This document shows positions 46,974 through 56,483 of a stretch of DNA of 64,000 nucleotides, piece by piece. The notes under the pieces were generated by a model. It saw only the letters and a list, made by a program, of their open reading frames with translations, did not search any database and had not been told where the DNA came from. The translations under genes were made by a program, and so were the position numbers. Every line of letters starts with the position of its first letter. Positions within the stretch are counted from its first letter, which is position 1. The DNA is from Bradyrhizobium sp. MOS002. Lineage in GTDB: Bacteria > Pseudomonadota > Alphaproteobacteria > Rhizobiales > Xanthobacteraceae. The stretch is taken from NCBI RefSeq assembly GCF_003020115.1, contig NZ_PYFX01000004.1, positions 186,001 to 250,000 on the forward strand, in the 5' to 3' direction.

Positions 46974-47446
46974 AGCCTGATCCCGACATAGACCACGACC
47001 AGGCAGGCGAAGATCAGCGCCACCGGGAGCGGTCGCTTCTGGGTTGCGCCCGCGGTCGCTGCCCCGAAGAAATTGGCCTTCTTTGGCTTCGGTTCCGGGC
47101 GGCGGAAAGCGGTAACATTGTCCGCCGCCGGTTCGGACGCCCGGGGGCGGACATCAGGCGGGGTTCCCGCGCCGCCCATCTCGGCATAGTAGGCCCTGTA
47201 GATGGCGCCGATGGTGGCCTCGGTAGCCTCACCCTCGTTCATCTGCGCCTGCATGTTCTTGTAGCTCACGAGGAATTCCTGCGCCCCCGGAGGCAGCGCG
47301 GACGACCCGTTGAGCTTGGCCATCATCTTCCAGGTGGCGAAATCGGCGCGGGCGCGGGTATCGGCGCGTCGCGCGATCAGCATATCGGCAGCTTTGACCA
47401 AGTCGGCCTCTGGCCCTTCGGCTTGTGTTCGGGTGTCGCCATTCAA
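46961..47446 (-). CDS. Hypothetical protein with C-terminal membrane anchor
   Basis: A 161-residue protein with a helical N-terminal half (ARADFATWKMMAKLNG, SYKNMQAQMNEGEATEATIG), a Pro/Lys-rich middle and one C-terminal membrane segment (PVALIFACLVVVYVGIRLYWR). The start is probably TTG 47446, immediately after the stop codon of the site-2 protease gene and in the same frame; an in-frame ATG 63 bases downstream is the alternative. No family recognised. It is likely cotranscribed with the protease gene. Confidence 0.7.
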   Translation of the reverse strand: MNGDTRTQAEGPEADLVKAADMLIARRADTRARADFATWKMMAKLNGSSALPPGAQEFLVSYKNMQAQMNEGEATEATIGAIYRAYYAEMGGAGTPPDVRPRASEPAADNVTAFRRPEPKPKKANFFGAATAGATQKRPLPVALIFACLVVVYVGIRLYWR

Positions 47447-48127
47447 CTAAGCATTGCCGGTCAGGAAGAGAACAGCCTGAATCACATAACCGGTCAACGT
47501 TCGCAGTATTGCTGAAATAACATCAAGATTTAGACCGAACTGGGAGCCCGCCAGCGGTAGCAGGATCAGCAGACCGATCAGGATCAGCATCCCGAACGGC
47601 TCGAGTCGGGCCAGCGGCAAGGCGAGCGCGCGAGGCAACAGCCCGACCGCGACGCGGCCGCCGTCGAGCGGCGGGATCGGCATCATGTTGAACACCGCCA
47701 GCACCGCGTTGATCAGCAGTGCGTTCTTGAGATTGTCGAAGATCCATTGCGCCGAGTTGGCCGGAGCCCAGCGCAGGGCGTGCAGGGCAAGAGCTGCGGC
47801 CAACGCCAGCAGGATGTTGGTGGCCGGCCCGGCCAGCGCCACCCACACCATGTCGAGCCTGGGGTTGTTGAGCTTGCGGAAATTCACCGGCACAGGCTTG
47901 GCATAGCCGAACAGGAACGGCGAATGCGCGAACAGCAGCATCGCGGGCAGGATGATGGTGCCGAACGGGTCGATATGACGGAGCGGGTTGAAGCTGACAC
48001 GGCCGAGCTGCGAGGCGGTGTCGTCACCGAGACGGTATGCGACAAAGGCGTGCGCGGCCTCGTGGAGGGTGATGGCGAGCAGCAGCGGCAGCACCCACAC
48101 CGAGAGGTCATACAAAGAGATGTTCAC
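47447..48127 (-). CDS. Site-2 protease family membrane metalloprotease (M50)
   Basis: A 226-residue polytopic protein with the zinc motif HEAAH (ITLHEAAHAFVAYRLGD) and the second metal motif NMMPIPPLDGGR. No PDZ domain is seen, which places it in the short S2P-like group common in bacteria. It may cut membrane proteins within the bilayer; targets unknown. Transcribed together with the following small anchored protein. Confidence 0.9.
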   Translation of the reverse strand: MNISLYDLSVWVLPLLLAITLHEAAHAFVAYRLGDDTASQLGRVSFNPLRHIDPFGTIILPAMLLFAHSPFLFGYAKPVPVNFRKLNNPRLDMVWVALAGPATNILLALAAALALHALRWAPANSAQWIFDNLKNALLINAVLAVFNMMPIPPLDGGRVAVGLLPRALALPLARLEPFGMLILIGLLILLPLAGSQFGLNLDVISAILRTLTGYVIQAVLFLTGNA

Positions 48128-48199
48128 GGCTCGTCCGTCCCGGTTTGCCTGCGGTCATGCAGCCGACCCAGCCAACCGGTGGTGCAGCAACGCTTCACC

Positions 48200-49066
48200 T
48201 CAACATAGGGTGGCCGGTTCCGAAATGCCACGCCGCAAATGATCCGCCAGCAGTGCCGCCGGGCGCGGCAGATGGCGCGCACGATGCAGGCGGATATCCG
48301 CCGCCGGCAGCGGCGGCAGGCCGTCGCGCTCCGACAGCACGCGCAGGCGAGGGGGCATGGTGCCGGCTTTCACGACCGTGATCGCGAGGCCCTCCGCCGC
48401 GATCGCCTCCACCGCGGCAAGCGTGCGGCTGACAAAGGCGAGCCGCCAGGGTCGGCCGGCGGCATCCAGGGCTTCCGTGGCCCATTGCCGGAACAGGCAG
48501 CCCGGCGGGTAGAGCGCGACGGTCAGCGTGTCCTGTGTCGGTGCCGGACACGATCTGGCCGCTGCCCACACCGCCTGCTCGCGTCGCAGCAGTTCGCCAT
48601 CGCCGCGTCCTTCGGGATGCATGGCGATGACGAGGTCATAGGCGTCTCCGAGTTGCGCCGGCATCGTCGCGGTCAGCCCGGTCTCGATCTCGACCCGGAT
48701 CTCCGGATGGCATTTGGCAAAGTGCGCCAGCAGGGGCGGAATGACGATCGTGCCGTAATCGTCCATCACGCCGAGGCGAACCACGGCTTCGCGCTTGCCC
48801 GCGCGAAGCGCATCGACGGCCTCGGCATTGAGGTCGAGAAGCCGCTTCGCATAGACGAGCAGCTCGTGACCGGCCGAGCTCATTGCTACGCCCGACCTCG
48901 TGCGTTGAAACAGCCGGACGCCGAGCCGCTCTTCGAGGCGCCTGATCTGGACACTCACCGCCGACTGGGTGCGGTTGAGCACATGGGCTGCGCGCGTGAA
49001 CGAGCGATGCTCGGCCACGGCAAGAAAAGCGTTCAGCAGATCAGGATCGAGCACGGGTTTGGTCAT
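48200..49066 (-). CDS. LysR-family transcriptional regulator
   Basis: A 288-residue LysR protein. The HTH reads LLNAFLAVAEHRSFTRAAHVLNRTQSAVS in part and IRRLEERLGVRLFQRT. The effector domain contains LGVMDDYGTIVIPPLLAHFAKCHPE. It is divergent from an EamA-type transporter gene 89 bases away, the usual arrangement for a regulator and its target. Confidence 0.92.
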   Translation of the reverse strand: MTKPVLDPDLLNAFLAVAEHRSFTRAAHVLNRTQSAVSVQIRRLEERLGVRLFQRTRSGVAMSSAGHELLVYAKRLLDLNAEAVDALRAGKREAVVRLGVMDDYGTIVIPPLLAHFAKCHPEIRVEIETGLTATMPAQLGDAYDLVIAMHPEGRGDGELLRREQAVWAAARSCPAPTQDTLTVALYPPGCLFRQWATEALDAAGRPWRLAFVSRTLAAVEAIAAEGLAITVVKAGTMPPRLRVLSERDGLPPLPAADIRLHRARHLPRPAALLADHLRRGISEPATLC

Positions 49067-49155
49067 GACGAAAACTTATCCCAGCATGACGGAAATTCCA
49101 TTCCCTGTTTCGGCGCGCCTCCTATGCTGATCCTGGAGCTCATCGAGGAGGAAGC

Positions 49156-50067
49156 GTGGGCGAGACTTTCGGCGTATTCGCGGCCATCCTGTCGAGTGCA
49201 CTTGGTGGCACCTCGATCGGCGCCACGCGCTATCTCGTCAGCGCGATCGATCCGCTGGCGATCGGCTCGTTCCGGTTCGGGATCGGCTTTCTCCTGCTGT
49301 TGCCCCTGACGCTGCTGCGCAGCGACCGCTGGCCGGGGCGAGGGGACTGGGCCGTCGCGGTCGGGCTCGGCCTTCTGTTCTTTGCCCTGTTCCCAATCCT
49401 GTTCAATGCATCCCTGATCTTCACGACCGCCGCGCGCGGCGCGCTTGCTTTGTCGACGCTGCCCCTGTTGTCGCTCGTGATCGGGGCTGCGCTTGGCGCC
49501 GAGGCTCTGACCTGGCGCAAATCGATCGGCGTCGTGATTGCGACGCTTGGCGTTGCCGTAGCGCTCCTCTTCGACCTGACCTCGGCGCCGGCTGGCGCCT
49601 GGCGCGGCGACCTCCTGATGATGGCGGCGGCGCTGTGCATGGCACTCTACGGCATCTGGTCGAAGCCGCTGATCCGGCGCTCCAGCCCGCTTGCCTTCAC
49701 GACCATGAGCATGGCGGCGGGCGCGGCCTGCCTCATCCTGCTCTCGTATCTCCGCGGCAGCTTTGCGCCTGTCGCCGGCTTCGGCGTGCCGCAATGGCTG
49801 GCCGCTTTCTATCTCGGCGCCTTCGGCGCCGCGCTGACCTTCTACCTCTGGGCTTTCGCGCTGGAGCGGACGACGCCGACGCGTGTTGCGATCTCGGTGA
49901 CTGTCAATCCGATTACCGCGTCGCTGGTCGGCGCCTGGTTGCTGAACGAGCCGTTGCGCTGGAATCTGGCGGCGGGCATCGTCGCGGTGTTCGCCGGGAT
50001 CTGGATCGCGACGACAACGGGCAGGCGTGCTCAGCCGGCGAGCGCGTCTGCGTCAGGCCAGACCTGA
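49156..50067 (+). CDS. DMT superfamily transporter (EamA)
   Basis: A 303-residue protein with ten predicted membrane helices and two EamA repeats; the second ends in PITASLVGAWLLNEPL, the typical motif of this family. Starts with GTG 49156 after GAGGAGGAA. Family members export amino acids or other metabolites; substrate unknown. Control by the divergent LysR protein is likely. Confidence 0.9.
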   Translation: MGETFGVFAAILSSALGGTSIGATRYLVSAIDPLAIGSFRFGIGFLLLLPLTLLRSDRWPGRGDWAVAVGLGLLFFALFPILFNASLIFTTAARGALALSTLPLLSLVIGAALGAEALTWRKSIGVVIATLGVAVALLFDLTSAPAGAWRGDLLMMAAALCMALYGIWSKPLIRRSSPLAFTTMSMAAGAACLILLSYLRGSFAPVAGFGVPQWLAAFYLGAFGAALTFYLWAFALERTTPTRVAISVTVNPITASLVGAWLLNEPLRWNLAAGIVAVFAGIWIATTTGRRAQPASASASGQT

Positions 50068-50069
50068 CA

Positions 50070-50462
50070 TCACGCCGGAATTGTCCCCGGATATTGCGTC
50101 AGCCCGTCGTCGAGCTTCAGCCAGGCGAGCTTCTCCGAGACCCAGATGTGCTCGGTCGGCGCGAAGGCGTTGCGATCGTCGAACGTCGTCAGTGCGACGC
50201 CAGCCAGCGTGCCGTTGCGCCGCCAGGAGAACAGCCGCGTGCCGCAGCGCTTGCAGAACACGCGGTCGATGTTCTCGGACGACGCATAGCGGGCGGCGTC
50301 GCCCTCGACGGTCAGTGCGCGCTGGTCGAACTGCGCGCGGACGAAGTAGGGCGAGCCCATTGCCTTCTGGCACATGCGGCAATGGCAGATGCGAACGTTG
50401 AGCGGCTCACCTTCCGCCTTGAATCGCACCGCGCCGCACAGACATCCGCCTTCTCTGATCAT
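50070..50462 (-). CDS. GFA family zinc-binding protein
   Basis: A 130-residue member of the GFA (glutathione-dependent formaldehyde-activating enzyme-like) family with zinc Cys sets GGCLCGAVRF, CHCRMCQKAMG and CKRCGTRLF. Function in most members is not known. It converges on the EamA gene with only a two-base gap and precedes no obvious partner. Confidence 0.88.
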   Translation of the reverse strand: MIREGGCLCGAVRFKAEGEPLNVRICHCRMCQKAMGSPYFVRAQFDQRALTVEGDAARYASSENIDRVFCKRCGTRLFSWRRNGTLAGVALTTFDDRNAFAPTEHIWVSEKLAWLKLDDGLTQYPGTIPA

Positions 50463-50469
50463 GACGCCC

Positions 50470-51216
50470 TCAGTAAGTTGCGCGCCCGCCGGAGATGTCG
50501 AACACGGCGCCCGTCGAAAACCCGCAGTCCTCGGATGCGAGCCAGCTCACCATCGCGGCCAGCTCTTCCACCTGCACGAAGCGCGCTTTCGGAATCTTCG
50601 ACAGCATGAAGTCGATATGCTGCTGCGTCATCTGGTCGAAGATCGCGGTCTTCGCAGCCGCGGGCGTCACCGCATTGACGAGGATGTCATGTGCCGCCAA
50701 TTCCTTGCCGAGCGACTTCGTCAGCGCGATCAGGCCGGCCTTGGACGCCGAATAGTGCGAGGCGTTCGGATTGCCTTCCTTGCCGGCGATCGAGGCGATG
50801 TTGACGATGCGTCCGTATTTCTGCTTGAGCATCGCGGGCACGACCGCCTTGCAGACGATGAAAGGGCCGTCCAGGTTGATGCGCAGAACTTTCCGCCATT
50901 CCTCGAGGTCGGTCTCCCAGACCGGCTTGTTGACCCCGGCAATGCCGGCATTGTTGACGAGGATGTCGATCTTGCCGAAGGCGGCAAGCGTCGCGTCACG
51001 GGCCTGCTCGACGGCCGCGGTGTCGGTGACGTCGACCTTGAAGACGCGGGCGTTGTCGCCGATTTCCTTCGCCGTCTTCTCGGCCAGCGCGGCGTCGAAA
51101 TCCCAGATCGCGACCTTGGCGCCGGAGGCGACGAAGCGCTGAACGATGGCGCGGCCAAAGCCCTGCGCGCCGCCGGTGACGATGGCGACACGGCCGTTGA
51201 GATCAATCTTGTTCAT
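50470..51216 (-). CDS. SDR family oxidoreductase
   Basis: A 248-residue short-chain dehydrogenase: VTGGAQGFGRA (TGxxxGxG cofactor loop), NNAG, catalytic Ser in NIASIAGKEG and YSASK. Asp in WDFDAA after the second strand suggests NAD(H) preference. It is downstream of a second SDR and an IlvD/Edd dehydratase in the same direction; probably it oxidises a sugar or sugar acid in that pathway. Confidence 0.9.
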   Translation of the reverse strand: MNKIDLNGRVAIVTGGAQGFGRAIVQRFVASGAKVAIWDFDAALAEKTAKEIGDNARVFKVDVTDTAAVEQARDATLAAFGKIDILVNNAGIAGVNKPVWETDLEEWRKVLRINLDGPFIVCKAVVPAMLKQKYGRIVNIASIAGKEGNPNASHYSASKAGLIALTKSLGKELAAHDILVNAVTPAAAKTAIFDQMTQQHIDFMLSKIPKARFVQVEELAAMVSWLASEDCGFSTGAVFDISGGRATY

Positions 51217-51243
51217 GCTGGATGCCTTCTGGATGCCTTGGCG

Positions 51244-51975
51244 TCAGAGCATGTAGCCGCCGTCGACGACGAGGTCGACGCCGGTGGTGAAGGCGCTCTC
51301 GTCACTGCCGAGATAGACCGCCATGGACGCGATCTCGTCGGCGGTGCCGAGCCGGCCCATCTTCTGACGGGAGACGAACATCTCCTTGCCTTGTGGCCCT
51401 TGCGCTGCGGCGCGGTCGAGCATCGAAGGCGTCTCGACGGTGCCCGGGCAGATGCTGTTGCAGCGGATGCCCTTGGTGATGAAGTCGAGCGCGACCGCGC
51501 GCGTCAGCAGCGACACCGCGGCCTTCGAGGCGCTGTAGACGTAGCGGTTGGCCGGCGGCCGCAGCGCCGCGCAGGAAGAGATGTTGACGATGCTGCCGCC
51601 GCCGCCCGCGAGCATGTCCGGCAGGAAGGCCCTGATGGTCCGGTGCATCGACTTGACGTTGAGGTCGAACGAGAAATCAAAATCCTCTTCCGAACACTCC
51701 AGGATTGTGCCGTGATGCACGAAGCCCGCCGCATTGAGCAGGATGTCGACCTTGCCGACGCGCTTGGCGAAGGCGTTGACGTCGGCGGTGTTGCGAACGT
51801 CGAGCTTCGCCGTCTCGGCGATGCCTTCCTTGGTCAGGCCTGCGATGCCGCTCTCGTTGATGTCGGTGGCGATCACGGTCGCGCCTTCACGCGCGAATGC
51901 GATGGCGCATGCGCGTCCGATGCCTGCCGCTGCAGCCGTGACGACGGCGCGCTTTCCCTTGAGGCGGTCTGCCAT
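51244..51975 (-). CDS. SDR oxidoreductase (2-keto-3-deoxy-fuconate/rhamnonate dehydrogenase-like)
   Basis: A 243-residue SDR with VTAAAAGIGRA, NAAGFVHHGTIL, NISSCAALR and YSASKAAVSLLTRAVALDF, ending ALxDGGYML-like (VDGGYML). The Ser-Cys in the catalytic strand and the HHGTI motif resemble the DHRS6/KDF-dehydrogenase group that oxidises 2-keto-3-deoxy sugar acids. Asp after the second strand (ATDINES) fits NAD. It sits between another SDR and the IlvD/Edd dehydratase, so a sugar-acid role is consistent. Confidence 0.88.
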   Translation of the reverse strand: MADRLKGKRAVVTAAAAGIGRACAIAFAREGATVIATDINESGIAGLTKEGIAETAKLDVRNTADVNAFAKRVGKVDILLNAAGFVHHGTILECSEEDFDFSFDLNVKSMHRTIRAFLPDMLAGGGGSIVNISSCAALRPPANRYVYSASKAAVSLLTRAVALDFITKGIRCNSICPGTVETPSMLDRAAAQGPQGKEMFVSRQKMGRLGTADEIASMAVYLGSDESAFTTGVDLVVDGGYML

Positions 51976-52004
51976 TTGTGTTTCTCCTCGATTTGCTCAG
52001 TGCC

Positions 52005-52077
52005 GTAGCCCGGATGAGCGCGCGAGCGCGATATCCGGGAGCGGAGTCCCGGGTGTCGCTTCGCTCACCCGGGCTAC
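52005..52077. repeat. REP-like intergenic inverted repeat, type C
   Basis: GTAGCCCGGATGAGCG at 52005-52020 pairs with CGCTCACCCGGGCTAC at 52062-52077 (15 of 16 positions). The sequence between also contains nested partial repeats of CCCGGG. A third element type distinct from those at 13969 and 35790. Confidence 0.75.
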
Positions 52078-52088
52078 GTGTTCCTAAC

Positions 52089-53918
52089 TCAGTGATTATC
52101 CCGCGCCACGCCAAACGTGCCGGCGACGTTCTGGTAGCGCGTGGCGAGCTCCATGCAGGCACCGGTCGACTGCTGGCCGACGGTGTTGCGATAAAGCTCC
52201 TGCCACGGCGTCTGGTTCGGCGGATGCTTGAAGCCACCATTGGCCGCCAGTTCGGCGTGGCGCTTCTTCACCTCCTCGTCGGAGATGAGAATGTTGGCGC
52301 TGCCCTTGTTCAGGTCGATGCGCACCTTGTCGCCGTTCCTGAGGATCGCCAGCCCGCCATTGGCGGCGGCTTCCGGCGAGGCGTTGAGGATCGAAGGCGA
52401 GCCCGATGTGCCGGACTGGCGGCCGTCGCCGATGCAGGGCAAAGCGAGGATGCCGCGTTTGATCAGCGCCGCGGGCGGTTGCATGTTTACGACCTCGGCG
52501 CCGCCGGGATAGCCGATTGGACCGGTGCCGCGGATGAACAGCACGCAATGCTCGTCGATGTCGAGCGAGGCATCGTCGATCCGCTCGTGATAGTCCTCCG
52601 GCCCCTCGAACACGATGGCGCGGCCCTCGAAAGCGTTGAGGTCCTTGGGGTTGCTGAGATAGCGGTCGCGAAACTCCTTGGAGATCACGCTGGTCTTCAT
52701 GATAGCGGAATCGAACAGATTGCCGCGCAGCACCAGGAACCCGGCGTCCTTCACCAGCGGCTTGTCGTAAGCCCAGATCACGTCGTTGTCGGGTTTTGGC
52801 GCATTGGCGCAGTTCTCGCCGATGCCGCGGCCGTTCACGGTGACCGCGTTCTCGTGGATCCGCTTGTGCTTCATCAATTCGCGCACCACCGCCGGCACGC
52901 CGCCGGCGCGGTGGAATTCCTCGCCGAGATAGAAGCCGGCCGGCTGCATGTTGACCAGCAGGGGCACGTCGTGGCCGACCTTCTGCCAGTCGTCGATGGA
53001 GAGCTCCACGCCGATGTGGCGCGCCAGCGCGTTGATGTGGATCGGCGCGTTGGTCGAGCCGCCGATTGCCGAGTTGATCACGATGCAGTTCTCGAACGCC
53101 TCGCGGGTGAGGATGTCCGAGGGCTTCAGATCCTCCCAGACCATCTCGACGGCGCGCTTGCCCGTCTCATAGGCCATCTGGCCGCGCTCGCGATAGGGAG
53201 CGGGGATCGCCGCACAGCCCGGCAGCGAAAAGCCGAGCGCTTCAGCAAGCCCGTTCATGGTCGAGGCGGTGCCCATGGTGTTGCAATGGCCGACCGAGGG
53301 CGCCGACGACGCCACGATCTCCATGAATTCTTCATAGTCGATCTCGCCGGCGGCGAGCCGCTCGCGCGATTTCCAGACGATGGTGCCGGAGCCGGTGCGC
53401 TCGCCATTGTGCCAGCCGTTCAGCATCGGCCCGCCCGACAGCACGATCGCGGGCAGGTTGACGGTCGCCGCCGCCATCATGCAGGCCGGCGTGGTCTTGT
53501 CGCAGCCGGTGGTCAGCACCACGCCGTCGAGGGGGTAGCCGTAGAGGATCTCGACCAGGCCGAGATAAGCGAGGTTGCGGTCGAGCGCCGCGGTCGGGCG
53601 CTTGCCGGTCTCCTGGATCGGATGGGTCGGGAATTCCATCGCAATGCCGCCGGCCTCGCGAATGCCTTCGCGGACGCGATGGGCAAGCTCGATGTGGTGG
53701 CGGTTGCAGGGGGAGAGGTCGTTGCCGGTCTGAGCGATGCCGATGATCGGCTTGCCGGACTGAAGCTCGGCGCGGGTGAGACCGTAGTTCAAATAGCGCT
53801 CCAGATAGAGCGCGGTCATGCCCGGATTATGCGGATTGTTGAACCATTCCTGCGAGCGAAGGTGGCGGCGAGCGCCGTTGCCGGCGGGGGCATGCCCATT
53901 GGTTGGTTTTTTTGTCAT
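52089..53918 (-). CDS. IlvD/Edd family sugar-acid dehydratase
   Basis: A 609-residue iron-sulfur dehydratase. The cluster and metal residues appear in [26 protein letters not shown] and [17 protein letters not shown], and the motif [19 protein letters not shown] is clear. Length and sequence fit sugar-acid dehydratases (arabinonate, xylonate, fuconate or galactonate type) rather than IlvD of branched amino acid synthesis. The ATG at 53918 has AGGAGAAACC upstream; the open frame continues 15 bases further, but that start would contain the ribosome site. It makes 2-keto-3-deoxy acids for the kinase/aldolase genes at 60.8-62.4 kb. Confidence 0.9.
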   Translation of the reverse strand: MTKKPTNGHAPAGNGARRHLRSQEWFNNPHNPGMTALYLERYLNYGLTRAELQSGKPIIGIAQTGNDLSPCNRHHIELAHRVREGIREAGGIAMEFPTHPIQETGKRPTAALDRNLAYLGLVEILYGYPLDGVVLTTGCDKTTPACMMAAATVNLPAIVLSGGPMLNGWHNGERTGSGTIVWKSRERLAAGEIDYEEFMEIVASSAPSVGHCNTMGTASTMNGLAEALGFSLPGCAAIPAPYRERGQMAYETGKRAVEMVWEDLKPSDILTREAFENCIVINSAIGGSTNAPIHINALARHIGVELSIDDWQKVGHDVPLLVNMQPAGFYLGEEFHRAGGVPAVVRELMKHKRIHENAVTVNGRGIGENCANAPKPDNDVIWAYDKPLVKDAGFLVLRGNLFDSAIMKTSVISKEFRDRYLSNPKDLNAFEGRAIVFEGPEDYHERIDDASLDIDEHCVLFIRGTGPIGYPGGAEVVNMQPPAALIKRGILALPCIGDGRQSGTSGSPSILNASPEAAANGGLAILRNGDKVRIDLNKGSANILISDEEVKKRHAELAANGGFKHPPNQTPWQELYRNTVGQQSTGACMELATRYQNVAGTFGVARDNH

Positions 53919-54040
53919 TGGTTTCTCCTGCAATGCAAACGCACTGGCGTCCGTTTTATGGTGTCGGCTTGTGCGATGCCCAACGGCGCAAGCAATGACT
54001 TGCCTGCCCGCTGGCGGGGCGTTTCTTCACAAATCCGATA

Positions 54041-55141
54041 CTAATCATGACCACTTGGTAACGCTACCATTTTGTTCGCGGCACCCGCGCCTGAAACGGC
54101 TGGGCGATTGTCCGCACGCCGCGGCGACGAGCTTTGCCGCTCGATCACCTTGAAGCCGAGATCGAGCACCGGATGCTCCGGGCGGCGTCCGTCGATCGCG
54201 TCGATCAGCATGGTGGCAGCGGTGTTGCCCATCTCGTAGCGGTTGGTGCGCACGCTCGTGAGAGTCGGGACGGCGGAGGCCATGAATTCGAGATCGTTGA
54301 AGCCGACGATCGCGATCTGTTCGGGGATCGCGATCTCGCGGCGCCTGCATTCGAACAGCACACCCAGCGCGAGGTCGTCATTGGCGCAGAACACCGCGTC
54401 CATGCCGGGCTCCCGCGCCAGGAGATCGGTGAACAGGGCGCCTCCGAGCGTCACCGACGTCGGTGTTGCCGTCGTGACGACGAGGCGTTGCTCGAACAGT
54501 CCCGCGTCCTTCATGGCCGAAACGTACCCGTCGAGCCGCCGCTGCACCCGCGGATCCATCCGCGCGCCGACGAAGCCGATCTTGCGGTGACCTTGCGCGA
54601 ACAGATGCGCAATCGCCGCACGGGCTGCTTCATAGTGCGAAAAGCCGATCATCATGTCGACCGGGTTGGGTCCGATCTCCATGATTTGCACGATCGGGCA
54701 GTCGGCGGCATCGAGCATCGCGCGCGATTCCGTGGTCTGGTCGATGCCGGTGACGATCAGCCCGGCCGGCTTCTGCGCAAGAAACAGGCGCAGCAGCTTC
54801 TCCTCCTGGAGAACACTGTAGCGTGTGTTGGACAACTGGATCGAGTAACGGCTGTTTTCGGAGGCGTCGTAGATGCCGCGCAGCACGTCGGAGAACACAT
54901 TATTGGTCAGTGACGGAATCAAGACACCGATCACCTCGGTGCGCTGCGAGGCCAACGCGCGCGCCGCCAGGTTCGGCACATAGCCGAGCTCCCTGGCCGC
55001 GCTCTCGACCCGGGTCCGCTTGGCGACCGACAGCGCCTCGGGATTGCGGAAGAAGCGGGACGCCGTGATCGGGCTTACGCCGGCAAGCTCGGCGACTTCC
55101 GCCAGCCGGATTTTGCCTGACTTGGTGCGGTTTCGACCCAT
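54041..55141 (-). CDS. LacI/GntR-type repressor of the sugar-acid regulon
   Basis: A 366-residue LacI-family regulator. The HTH reads IRLAEVAELAGVSPITASRFFRN, the PITxSRxxR form of the GntR-like subgroup, followed by the periplasmic-binding-protein-like sugar domain. ATG 55141 is preferred; ATG 55159 is an alternative. It is placed between the dehydratase (downstream, same strand) and the divergent ABC importer. LacI-type operators lie at its 3' end and in the divergent gap. Confidence 0.9.
   Translation of the reverse strand: MGRNRTKSGKIRLAEVAELAGVSPITASRFFRNPEALSVAKRTRVESAARELGYVPNLAARALASQRTEVIGVLIPSLTNNVFSDVLRGIYDASENSRYSIQLSNTRYSVLQEEKLLRLFLAQKPAGLIVTGIDQTTESRAMLDAADCPIVQIMEIGPNPVDMMIGFSHYEAARAAIAHLFAQGHRKIGFVGARMDPRVQRRLDGYVSAMKDAGLFEQRLVVTTATPTSVTLGGALFTDLLAREPGMDAVFCANDDLALGVLFECRRREIAIPEQIAIVGFNDLEFMASAVPTLTSVRTNRYEMGNTAATMLIDAIDGRRPEHPVLDLGFKVIERQSSSPRRADNRPAVSGAGAANKMVALPSGHD
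54056..54069. promoter_or_regulatory. LacI-type operator before the dehydratase gene
   Basis: TGGTAACGCTACCA has perfect TGGTA/TACCA arms around a 4-base centre. It lies within the last codons of lacI, 138 bases upstream of the dehydratase start. Confidence 0.5.
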
Positions 55142-55183
55142 TTGCTGCTCATAACACACTCACTGTCGCAAACAAAGGAACGT

Positions 55184-55197
55184 TGACAGCGCTACCA
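55184..55197. promoter_or_regulatory. LacI-type operator before the ABC importer
   Basis: TGACAGCGCTACCA overlaps TTGACA (55183-55188), a good -35, followed 17 bases later by a weak -10 TAACCA (55206-55211). It matches the operator at 54056 at 11 of 14 positions. Position within the promoter fits repression. Confidence 0.55.
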
Positions 55198-55343
55198 GCA
55201 CAGACTAACCAAAGACAAATTGCCAAAACCGCACAAACTGCCGACAATGTCGCCCGCTAAGGTTGGGCTTCGGTCGGTGAAGTCTGAAAAAACAAGACGG
55301 TCGCGGCGCGAGAGGCGTCGTGGACTTTCGAGGAGGGAGCTAG

Positions 55344-56405
<1,062 letters not shown>

Positions 56406-56483
56406 CGACGCCGAGGAACTGCCCAAGCAGAACTGCCCAATACAAGACGACCCAATACAAATATAAAATTTAGGGAGAGAACG

